From an uncultured Ruegeria sp. (lineage in GTDB: Bacteria; Pseudomonadota; Alphaproteobacteria; Rhodobacterales; Rhodobacteraceae), in contig NZ_CANMFF010000005.1 of NCBI RefSeq assembly GCF_947497005.1, positions 1-64,000 of the forward strand: a DNA stretch of 64,000 nucleotides. The letters are read 5' to 3'. The notes beneath the pieces were generated by a model that made no database searches, was not told where the DNA came from, and saw only the letters and a list, made by a program, of their open reading frames with translations. The position numbers and the translations under genes were made by a program. Of the stretch, positions 1 through 6,733 are shown one piece after another. Numbering within the stretch: the first letter of the stretch is position 1; every line of letters begins with the position of its first letter.

Positions 1-45
1 CAAACCAACGACGACGAATATGAAGACCAGACCCGCAGACTCTCG

Positions 46-2664
46 TTATGAATGAGGGAGCCTCGGGGGGCAGGTCATAAATTTTCCAGTAAAATGCCAA
101 CCTTGTTTGAACACGCAGTTCGAAAAAACAACGCTGTGCGTAATCTTATTTGAAAAAATTCCGCAGAAGAAGTCGCAGTCTTCAAACAGCATATACGAAG
201 AAAGTCGTATCGAGTATCTACTTTGTGACCGTATCACCTGCCTCCTTACTCTAAGGCGTTGAAGAGGGGGCAGGCCCCAACCAGAGCCGTTGCGATAGGA
301 AGGGACGACATCAATTCTTTCTAAAAACTGGCTAAAGCTGTGTTTGTCTGGATACTCGGGACACAATGGGCCGTTTGTCCAAGAGTTCACTTCTTCTGAG
401 TTGAAGTTCCTTGACGGATAGGCGGTAACAGCAAGTGCGTCGATCATAGTAAGGGCACTGTTTTCGGCATTCTCTTGGTATAATTCCAAATCGCGCCAAT
501 TTGGTGTGCCTCCATCAATCCAATCGACGCGATGGACGGGGAATCCCTGCTCCCAAATTACAGTCAAAACATCCATTAGTTCCGTACACTTATTCTGAAA
601 GTCACTGACCGCTTCAGTTATATTGTGTGATTTCTCTGAGATTATGAAGCGAACTTCGTCATATATAAACCTGCGGAGATCCGGACCAATCCTTTGCCCG
701 GACGTTAACCGACACCACCGAGCCAAAAAATCAATCGGATCACTCGCATACGAATTGAGCCATTTGATTGTTGCGCGAACCAACGCTCGAGCCGCCAAGT
801 ACTCCGCAAAGCTCTTGTGGATGAATTCATATCCTGGTGCTTCGTCACTTGTTTGTTGTGTATAGATTTGTAGCGCTACATTTTTGAGGTCAGCGCTTGC
901 CAGTCCCGAAAAAACTTTTTTCGTTTCAGGAGAGTAAACCGTATCTCTTAGTTTCACAAAAACAGCATCATCTCCTGTTCTGCCTCCGCCTCTCCATGCG
1001 GCCAAACCTAAACACTCCATGAGTGTGAAGAACAACTTTTCCTCGTTGACGCCTTTTTTTAGGGTATCACCCTTCTCTTCCACATCTCGTTCGTGAATAC
1101 TCGAGAATATCTCTTGATAAACTCTATTTCTATTCTCCGCTGCTTCACGCCAACGGTCTCCCGCAAACCCGGCAACAAATAGCAAATATAGTAACAAGGG
1201 CTCTTTTGTTAATTCACTTAGCTCTTCGCCCAAGAAGCCTTCGGGTGGGCTTGCGCTGGCTTCAGAATTGAACCACTGCGCGCACCGTAGCCAAAGCTCT
1301 TCTCTTTGTTCAATTTCGCGAATATTATTTGGGTCTTCTAAAACTACTCCCGTATCTCCAATTCGCATGAAATCTCGTTCTGTTAGTCTGGAAATCGGTG
1401 CGGTGTTTAAAACATGTGCAGGGTTGATTGAAAGCTCAGATGCCGCCTCATCAGCCGCTTGCGGTCGGCCCAATATTATGGCCTTTACAAACGTGTTCTT
1501 GGAAGCAGCGTTTATTTGGGTCAGCCAGCTGCGTAAGTTGCCGACGAACTTTCTTGTAACATCCGTGCCGCCTTGATCCTGCCGTTTAATCTCGTCAAGG
1601 CCATCAAAAACGATGAGTAAAGGCTTTTGATCTTCTCTAAGTGTATCCACAGGGTTAAACGGCAACCCGCCTCCACCTCGTGAAATCTCGACTTGTTTAT
1701 CCAAAATGGAAGGAATTTCTCCCGACACGTCTCTTCCTTGCAATGGAACAAAGAAAACATTGTATCGGCCTGCATAACTCGTTCGGTGTGCAAATACTTT
1801 TGCGGTGCTGGACTTACCGCTGCCTGGGGCACCGGTCACGATCCTAAGTTGGTCTTTCTTATCGTAATCTAGCAGCCACTGTCGCAAAGCGTCGTCTAGC
1901 CATTCAACCTTGATAGGCACAGGCTTTTTCCGCTTTCTTGAAACCAAATCCTCTTCCTCACCCTTCAAGCGAGAAAAACAACGTAGCCGAACATAGATGT
2001 CCGATAACGATGCTCCGTCGAGCGGTTGAGCGAAAACAGGTTCATCTGATACCGCTCTACGTAGTGCTTCTTTGTATGCCGACCATTCGTCTTCATGTTG
2101 CAAAAGACTGGATGCGTTTAGTTCCAGAGCGTCCACTAATGAAGTGTATTGTTGAGACGAATGGATCAAAACATATTTTAGTGCGTAATCAATCGATTCC
2201 CGCAATCGGTGCCGTAGAAAGTCATCTGGTTGAATGTGTTCAGGATCTACCGCCCGCGCCACCGTTGGTATTTGTTCACTCAAAGCGGCAAAAACCGATA
2301 GCTTTTGTGGAGATGATGCTGTCTCCTTGGTTAAGCCGAGCTTGTCAGTTCTTGAAACTTGGGCACTTTCTTCAAGCAGTTTCTTAATCAAGCCGCGAAA
2401 CTCATTTTCGTCACTTGGGCGTCTAGTCAAATTTGCGTTCCGAAAGAAATCCGAAAGCCCGAGTACCACTGTATCGCACCAAAGTTTCCAAGCCAGCTGT
2501 TCAAGTGAAAAGTTTTTGCTGTGATACTTCTGAGTGATCTGAATAACCGACTTCGCGGCATTCAAATATTTTTGTTCGGCCAAGCTCCAAACTAGGTCCA
2601 CAATGCTAGAGATGCTTTTGTCCAAGCTACCTTTAGGGGGCTGACTATCAAAAAGAATTCCCAA
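46..2664 (-). CDS. NACHT-domain NTPase, candidate anti-phage defence protein
   Basis: Predicted 872-residue STAND-type NTPase. A helical N-terminal region of about 250 residues matches no family I can name. The NTPase core follows, with a P-loop (GAPGSGKSS, near residue 277), a Walker B block (LLIVFDGLDEI, near 348) and a helical segment with EFIHKSFAEYLAARAL near 608, typical of NACHT proteins. The last 45 residues (LFEDCDFF, VFSNCVF) resemble the start of pentapeptide-like repeats, a common sensor type, but the protein stops soon after a run of six C. A TTG start is chosen because GAGG lies about 8 bases ahead and no ATG fits. Base composition is more AT-rich than the rest of the window, suggesting transfer. 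Bacterial NACHT proteins often act as single-gene abortive-infection sensors; the target here cannot be told. Confidence 0.8.
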   Translation of the reverse strand: MGILFDSQPPKGSLDKSISSIVDLVWSLAEQKYLNAAKSVIQITQKYHSKNFSLEQLAWKLWCDTVVLGLSDFFRNANLTRRPSDENEFRGLIKKLLEESAQVSRTDKLGLTKETASSPQKLSVFAALSEQIPTVARAVDPEHIQPDDFLRHRLRESIDYALKYVLIHSSQQYTSLVDALELNASSLLQHEDEWSAYKEALRRAVSDEPVFAQPLDGASLSDIYVRLRCFSRLKGEEEDLVSRKRKKPVPIKVEWLDDALRQWLLDYDKKDQLRIVTGAPGSGKSSTAKVFAHRTSYAGRYNVFFVPLQGRDVSGEIPSILDKQVEISRGGGGLPFNPVDTLREDQKPLLIVFDGLDEIKRQDQGGTDVTRKFVGNLRSWLTQINAASKNTFVKAIILGRPQAADEAASELSINPAHVLNTAPISRLTERDFMRIGDTGVVLEDPNNIREIEQREELWLRCAQWFNSEASASPPEGFLGEELSELTKEPLLLYLLFVAGFAGDRWREAAENRNRVYQEIFSSIHERDVEEKGDTLKKGVNEEKLFFTLMECLGLAAWRGGGRTGDDAVFVKLRDTVYSPETKKVFSGLASADLKNVALQIYTQQTSDEAPGYEFIHKSFAEYLAARALVRATIKWLNSYASDPIDFLARWCRLTSGQRIGPDLRRFIYDEVRFIISEKSHNITEAVSDFQNKCTELMDVLTVIWEQGFPVHRVDWIDGGTPNWRDLELYQENAENSALTMIDALAVTAYPSRNFNSEEVNSWTNGPLCPEYPDKHSFSQFLERIDVVPSYRNGSGWGLPPLQRLRVRRQVIRSQSRYSIRLSSYMLFEDCDFFCGIFSNKITHSVVFSNCVFKQGWHFTGKFMTCPPRLPHS

Positions 2665-2882
2665 TGTTACCTCATTAAGAAGCTGAAAAGATCTAAATTG
2701 TTGTGCAATGCTAGTTATGGTTTGAAGGTTATCTTTGGTCCTTAGTTACAACCATAGGGCAAGTCGAGCGTAGTGTCGGACCGATCTTCTTACTCGGTCA
2801 TCTCTGCTGGTGCCGATGTTGTGGCGAAGGCTAGGATTGGCGCCGACACAGTGTTTCAGCCATTGAATTTGATTTTCGGGCT

Positions 2883-3602
2883 TTATGCAATGATTTGTGG
2901 GACAAATCTTGCATCCCCATAAAAACCGCAGGCTTGTAGAAACCGGTGCTTGTCTGCTTCTGCCGCGAGCGCCGTCTCCATAGCTTTTAGGCGAACTGAC
3001 GCGTCGGAACTGGTTGCTGCAATCTCCATGCAATCGGTTCTAACAGCTTGATAAAATGCAAATGTTTCGCCGACTAGTGCTGTGGTATCTGCCTGTTCTG
3101 CTTCCGACAAAAGGCGATCTGTCAGTTTGTCAAAGAGGCGCTGGGCGTGCTTGGATGATATTCCGAGTAACGCCCCGATCCGCCCAAGGGGTGTGCCTTG
3201 CAGCGACATGCGGTGGACAACAACTAATCTAAACTCGTTGATGTATTCAACGTCGCCGCCCTCGGCGGTCGCCGGTTGATCTGCGATATCAGCTGCTACG
3301 TGGTTTGCACCCGGGTTCAATCCGGCACACCGAGCACCTGAGGTTGACCGCTTGGGGTGAACAGCAGCGTGGGGAAACGCATGGTCCAAACGAATTGGTC
3401 GATCTTCCCGGATGGCGGCTTCGATTTCTCTGTCTATGCCGTCCAACGCTTCCGGTGGCCGTTCGGGATACTGCCTGACGGAGCATTGTATTTGTTTTCG
3501 TACATGCTGCATACGCCGACCCTCAGTGAAACCGCCCTTCGGTGTTTTCCTGTGAGGGATTTGACCTAAGGTTGGGTCTCGATCTTGGCTTGTGTTATCC
3601 AT
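2883..3602 (-). CDS. uncharacterised protein with C-terminal helix-turn-helix, possibly a fusion
   Basis: A 239-residue reading frame. ATG at 3602 is preferred because GGAGAG sits about 9 bases ahead; an in-frame TTG lies seven codons upstream. Residues 1-95 are rich in Arg, Pro and Gln and match nothing I recognise. After a joint encoded by an 18-bp near-palindrome (3304-3321), the C-terminal half is helical: a sigma-like helix-turn-helix (VVVHRMSLQGTPLGRIGALL, continuing GISSKHAQRLF) and then a charged helical tail ending in HRFLQACGFYGDARFVP. The tail recalls small terminase-like or phage regulatory proteins, but that is a weak resemblance. The N-terminal part may have been joined secondarily by recombination at the repeat. 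Confidence 0.4.
   Translation of the reverse strand: MDNTSQDRDPTLGQIPHRKTPKGGFTEGRRMQHVRKQIQCSVRQYPERPPEALDGIDREIEAAIREDRPIRLDHAFPHAAVHPKRSTSGARCAGLNPGANHVAADIADQPATAEGGDVEYINEFRLVVVHRMSLQGTPLGRIGALLGISSKHAQRLFDKLTDRLLSEAEQADTTALVGETFAFYQAVRTDCMEIAATSSDASVRLKAMETALAAEADKHRFLQACGFYGDARFVPQIIA
3304..3321 (+). repeat. near-palindrome, copy 1
   Basis: TTTGCACCCGGGTTCAAT, a near-palindrome of the form TTTGNACCCGGGTNCAAA. It lies in frame inside the 239-residue protein, at the joint between its unrelated halves. Copies 2 and 3 follow within 670 bp. Confidence 0.85.
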
Positions 3603-3663
3603 GCCGTTTCTCTCCGTGGCCAAGGCGTGTCAGATGGGATTTCGACTTTGAGCCGCACTCAGA

Positions 3664-3681
3664 GTTGCACCCGGGTTCAAA
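3664..3681 (+). repeat. near-palindrome, copy 2
   Basis: GTTGCACCCGGGTTCAAA, same orientation as copy 1. The TGA stop codon of the minus-strand small membrane gene lies inside it (3677-3679). Confidence 0.85.
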
Positions 3682-3922
3682 TGTCGATGTCCAAACGGGC
3701 GATGATCCAGCCTAAGGCGAAGAACCCCGGATAGAACAACAACCAACCCCCATATGTCAGGTAGTGGACCGATGATTTTTCATTCCGGTGGATAAGCGAC
3801 AACATCGCGTTTTCATCGCCGTCGAGCGCTTCGCGGTATGTGCGCGGAATGATGATCTTGCTGTATGCGGCATGGCCGACCAGCAAATACGAAACTGTGG
3901 CAATCGCTATCAAAGCATTCAT
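3677..3922 (-). CDS. small two-helix membrane protein
   Basis: 81 residues. ATG at 3922 has a good GGAGAA site about 6 bases upstream. An N-terminal hydrophobic segment (IAIATVSYLLVGHAAY) and a C-terminal one (WLLFYPGFFALGWIIA) suggest two membrane passes around a polar middle. I do not recognise the family. The gene is bracketed by copies 2 and 3 of the near-palindrome in inverted orientation, and its stop codon lies inside copy 2, so it looks like a small cassette. It overlaps by about 110 bases the 3' end of the upstream antitoxin-like frame, which is more than usual for neighbouring genes and suggests that frame was extended by a rearrangement. Confidence 0.5.
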   Translation of the reverse strand: MNALIAIATVSYLLVGHAAYSKIIIPRTYREALDGDENAMLSLIHRNEKSSVHYLTYGGWLLFYPGFFALGWIIARLDIDI

Positions 3923-4178
3923 GGTTTTCTCCGAATTTCCTAGTGCTTGGATGGAACTTTGAACCCGGGTGCAAATCGGGCGCTTTCTCTGACAGGTTTG
4001 AGTCCGGCCAGAGCTTGTCAAAGAGCTCTTCGGTCATAACAACATAAGATACACGACCGCCGTGACGAAGAAATGTCGGGCCAGTATCTGCTTGTTTCAT
4101 AAGACTGACCGCATTGTACTGCAGCGTTTCGATATCGAAACGCCGACGTTGGATTGGTGGAAAGTCAGTATGGTTCAT
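3813..4178 (-). CDS. Phd/YefM-type antitoxin-like protein with altered C-terminus
   Basis: About 121 residues from ATG at 4178, with an AAAGGA site upstream. Residues 1-50 have the Phd/YefM pattern: a strand, NAVSLMKQADTGPTFLRHGG, then RVSYVVMTEELFDKLW. Members of this family bind their own promoter and neutralise a toxin. Beyond residue 60 the frame runs through copy 3 of the near-palindrome into sequence that reads as low-quality coding and overlaps the small membrane gene, so the native C-terminus, the toxin-binding part, appears lost. No recognisable RelE, Doc or PIN toxin follows. It may be an orphan or decayed antitoxin. Confidence 0.45.
   Translation of the reverse strand: MNHTDFPPIQRRRFDIETLQYNAVSLMKQADTGPTFLRHGGRVSYVVMTEELFDKLWPDSNLSEKAPDLHPGSKFHPSTRKFGENHECFDSDCHSFVFAGRPCRIQQDHHSAHIPRSARRR
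3958..3975 (-). repeat. near-palindrome, copy 3 (inverted)
   Basis: TTTGAACCCGGGTGCAAA on the plus strand, the inverse orientation of copies 1 and 2. It lies 35 bases upstream of the small membrane gene start and inside the antitoxin-like frame. Confidence 0.85.
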
Positions 4179-4384
4179 GTGTTTTCCTTTCAAATGCGCA
4201 CGTCATTGGCCACGGAGAATTCCGTGTTCGGTGCGGCTCGAAGGAAAACGATCAGGTCATGGTTTCACGTAGCATATCGAAGTCCCGCTGTCAGCAGAGG
4301 TGCAGAAACAGTTCAGTGCGGACCTTCGGTTGTATCTTCATCAATGGCTGCCTCGCGGACTCTCCTGCCCTTCGTGATGGCCGA

Positions 4385-4975
4385 TTAAACGTCTGCTTTG
4401 TAGTGCTTTAGAAACATCGCGACGCAATCGTCCAATACGTCTTTCGGCGTGGGGTTCTCACCAAGGAAGAACTCTGGCCAGAAGAAAAAGTTTTTTACAA
4501 GCGCCAGAAGTTGATTGGTCGCAAAAACCGGATCAGCCTTTCGGATCACACCTGCGTCCATGGCTTCGCTGATCAGCCTCGTTATTGGGTAATCCTGTGT
4601 TGCTGTTTCAGTGAAGAATTGCCGGGATCGATCAAGGTCACGGATCAATTCTGAGATGACCATTCGGTTTAATCCGATGGCGGTCTCATCGGTGATCACC
4701 TCAATGTAGCGCCACAAGGCGTTCTTCAGTTGCTCGACGAAGTCGCGATCCGGGTCGTAGGGCACCGGCGCCATGCTCCAGTTCTGCTCGATCATGATCT
4801 GTGAGATCGCCTCAAACAGGGCCTCTTTACTCTCAAAATGATTGTAGAGCGTGCGACTCGATACATTCGCCTTTTTGGCGATCGAGGTGGTCTTTGCCCC
4901 CAAAAACCCCTGCTCTTTGAACTCATCGATAGCGGCATCGATAATATCTTTTCGTTTTTTTTCAGTGCGTTTCAC
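4385..4975 (-). CDS. TetR/AcrR family transcriptional regulator
   Basis: 196 residues. The N-terminal helix-turn-helix covers about residues 8-55 (AAIDEFKEQGFLGAKTTSIA, then SSRTLYNHFESKEALF), the standard TetR_N pattern. The C-terminal ligand domain contains a WPEFF segment common in TetR proteins of this clade. The gene is divergent from the alpha/beta hydrolase at 5094, and the 118-base gap between them holds nested inverted repeats, so it most likely represses that hydrolase and itself. The ligand is unknown. Confidence 0.9.
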   Translation of the reverse strand: MKRTEKKRKDIIDAAIDEFKEQGFLGAKTTSIAKKANVSSRTLYNHFESKEALFEAISQIMIEQNWSMAPVPYDPDRDFVEQLKNALWRYIEVITDETAIGLNRMVISELIRDLDRSRQFFTETATQDYPITRLISEAMDAGVIRKADPVFATNQLLALVKNFFFWPEFFLGENPTPKDVLDDCVAMFLKHYKADV

Positions 4976-4990
4976 GATTTTTGCCTCAAA

Positions 4991-5050
4991 AGTAAAAAGG
5001 CGTGTTTACAAACGCCATCCCCTCACCATAAGTAAACACAACGTTTTACT
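4991..5050. promoter_or_regulatory. nested inverted repeats, probable TetR operator region
   Basis: The gap between the divergent TetR and hydrolase genes contains AGTAAAA (4991) and GTGTTTAC (5002), mirrored by GTAAACAC (5032) and TTTTACT (5044). Two nested inverted-repeat pairs in a divergent promoter region are what a TetR-family autoregulator would bind. Assignment to this TetR is inference. Confidence 0.5.
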
Positions 5051-5093
5051 TTAGCAAGGCGCAAAGCTGCCTGACCCCGAAAGGACCAAGACT

Positions 5094-6038
5094 ATGACAA
5101 CCCAAAATTTCGACGCGGGCAAAAACGAAGTCACCTTCAAATCCTTTGGTGTGGATTTGGCAGGTGACCTTTACCTTCCCGAAAGTTTCGACAAAACCAA
5201 GACTTACAAGGCCATCGTTGGTGCCAGCCCATTCCCACAGGTCAAAGATCAGATCCCCGCGACCTACGGCCCAGAAATGGCCGCACGGGGCTTCATCTAC
5301 CTCGGTTTCGACTACCTCGGCATGGGCTCGCCCCCTGCGCTGCCCGGAGAGTACAAGCAATCCCGCTACATGTTCCGGCTCATCGAAAACACTTGGGACG
5401 CCGTGTCTTACCTCGGCACTCTGCCGTTCGTTGACGAGATTTACGGTCTGGGCGTTTGCCAAGGCGGCTCGATCATCGCGTCCGCTGCCGTGACCGATCA
5501 TCGGATCAAGAAAATCGCCATGGTGTCCGGCATGATGGCAGCCGATGGCTTCCAATGGAGCGACCGAGACGTGGTCAACCAGCAGATCGCAGCCTCGAAC
5601 GCCTCGAAGCAGAAGATGTATGAAACAGGCGAACCGGATTACGTCGCTCCCTTTGGCCTCAATGATGAGCAATCCCGAGAGGACTTTGTCGGATCGGGCG
5701 TTAATCCGATGGCTGGTGAATCCTACGACTATTACGGTCGCGATGGTGCCAAAGGCCCGGTCGCGGTTCCGACCTACACCAATATGCATATCGGCGATCA
5801 GGGCATGCAGTCGCTGATTTCTATTGGGGAAGCCTATGCCGACAAGATCGTGCAGCCGTCCCTGACCATCTACAGCAGCACGGCCTTTACCGCGCCATGC
5901 TCCACCCAGTTTGTTGAGAAGCTGACGAACGACCACGAGGAACTTGCGTTTGACGAGTTCTCCCATGTGGACTTCTACTACAAGCCCGAGGCCGTGAAGG
6001 CATCAACCGATGCTGTTGCTAAGTTCTTCAATAGATGA
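5094..6038 (+). CDS. alpha/beta hydrolase with Cys nucleophile (dienelactone-hydrolase-like)
   Basis: 314 residues. The nucleophile elbow reads GVCQGGS with Cys122 in place of Ser, as in dienelactone hydrolases, and the probable catalytic His is His291 in SHVDFYY. The oxyanion-side segment (GASPFPQVKDQIP) and the compact length fit a soluble hydrolase. Substrate unknown; members of this group are often induced by xenobiotic or aldehyde stress. AAAGGA lies 12 bases upstream of the ATG. Divergent TetR control is likely. Confidence 0.8.
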   Translation: MTTQNFDAGKNEVTFKSFGVDLAGDLYLPESFDKTKTYKAIVGASPFPQVKDQIPATYGPEMAARGFIYLGFDYLGMGSPPALPGEYKQSRYMFRLIENTWDAVSYLGTLPFVDEIYGLGVCQGGSIIASAAVTDHRIKKIAMVSGMMAADGFQWSDRDVVNQQIAASNASKQKMYETGEPDYVAPFGLNDEQSREDFVGSGVNPMAGESYDYYGRDGAKGPVAVPTYTNMHIGDQGMQSLISIGEAYADKIVQPSLTIYSSTAFTAPCSTQFVEKLTNDHEELAFDEFSHVDFYYKPEAVKASTDAVAKFFNR

Positions 6039-6080
6039 AGTGACGAGGCAGAGGTCATACAATGGTCTCTGCCTCCTTGC

Positions 6081-6515
6081 CGACAAACGGAAGTTAGCCC
6101 GAGGTTCAGCAATGGCCGCTACGGGCTCTTAGTCGACCTCAGAGGCGGAGCAGCATCTTACGTCCACGGCGATCACTACGCAGTCACTCGCGGCCCAAAT
6201 CGGAGCTATTTTGAGGTTGAAGGCGATGTTGAAATCGGACCTGGTCTTACAGTGCTGGCAGCCCCCGGACACGCACCTGGTCAGATCGCCATGATGGTTG
6301 ATCTTCCATCGGGTGCATTCTTGCTGACGAGCGATGCAATCTCCCGGTCCGCGGAGATCGACGAGAAGTTTGCGGGGTCCTGGGATGAGCAGGCCGCGAT
6401 TGCAAGCGCGGACCGACTCATGCGTCTGGCATCCCAGCGGGATGCCTTCGTGATTTATGGACATTGTCCAGAGCAATGGCCTGAACTGAAAAAAGCACCA
6501 GAATTCTATCGCTGA
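6081..6515 (+). pseudogene. C-terminal remnant of a metallo-beta-lactamase-fold hydrolase
   Basis: The frame encodes the second half of an MBL-fold enzyme of the AHL-lactonase type: HGDHYAVTRGPNRSYFEVEG, a GLTVLAAPGHAPGQ block (the motif-3 His region), FLLTSDA (the motif-4 Asp) and IYGHCPEQW (the motif-5 His). The N-terminal half with the HxHxDH metal motif is absent; upstream the frame runs into unrelated sequence after the hydrolase gene. The only internal starts (GTG at 6252) would give an 87-residue piece without a metal site, so this is best called a decayed gene. Limits upstream of about 6100 are approximate. Confidence 0.6.
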
Positions 6516-6733
6516 TCACGGAAGGGGTTCCGCCTCAATTTCGAAGAGCACTCCTCCCCTGTCCGTCATCGAATGATTGGAACACGAGCGTTTGATTGCT
6601 TTTGGAGGATCGAGTTCGCTGTAGTTTCAATCTATGCCGCGTTGTTTTGATGCAGCAAGCGGCGTTTCTGGATTGTCTGGTGTTTGATCTCCTTTCATTG
6701 TCTGAGGATGGTTTCGGCCCTGGCCCCAATGGC

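Noticed and set aside
2746..3033. 95-codon minus-strand frame left of the helix-turn-helix gene
   Set aside because: Overlaps the supported frame at 2883 and has random composition.
5046..5966. Long minus-strand open frame opposite the hydrolase
   Set aside because: Composition (many His, Val, Arg in mirror phase) is typical of the shadow of a GC-rich gene; the plus strand carries a clear enzyme.
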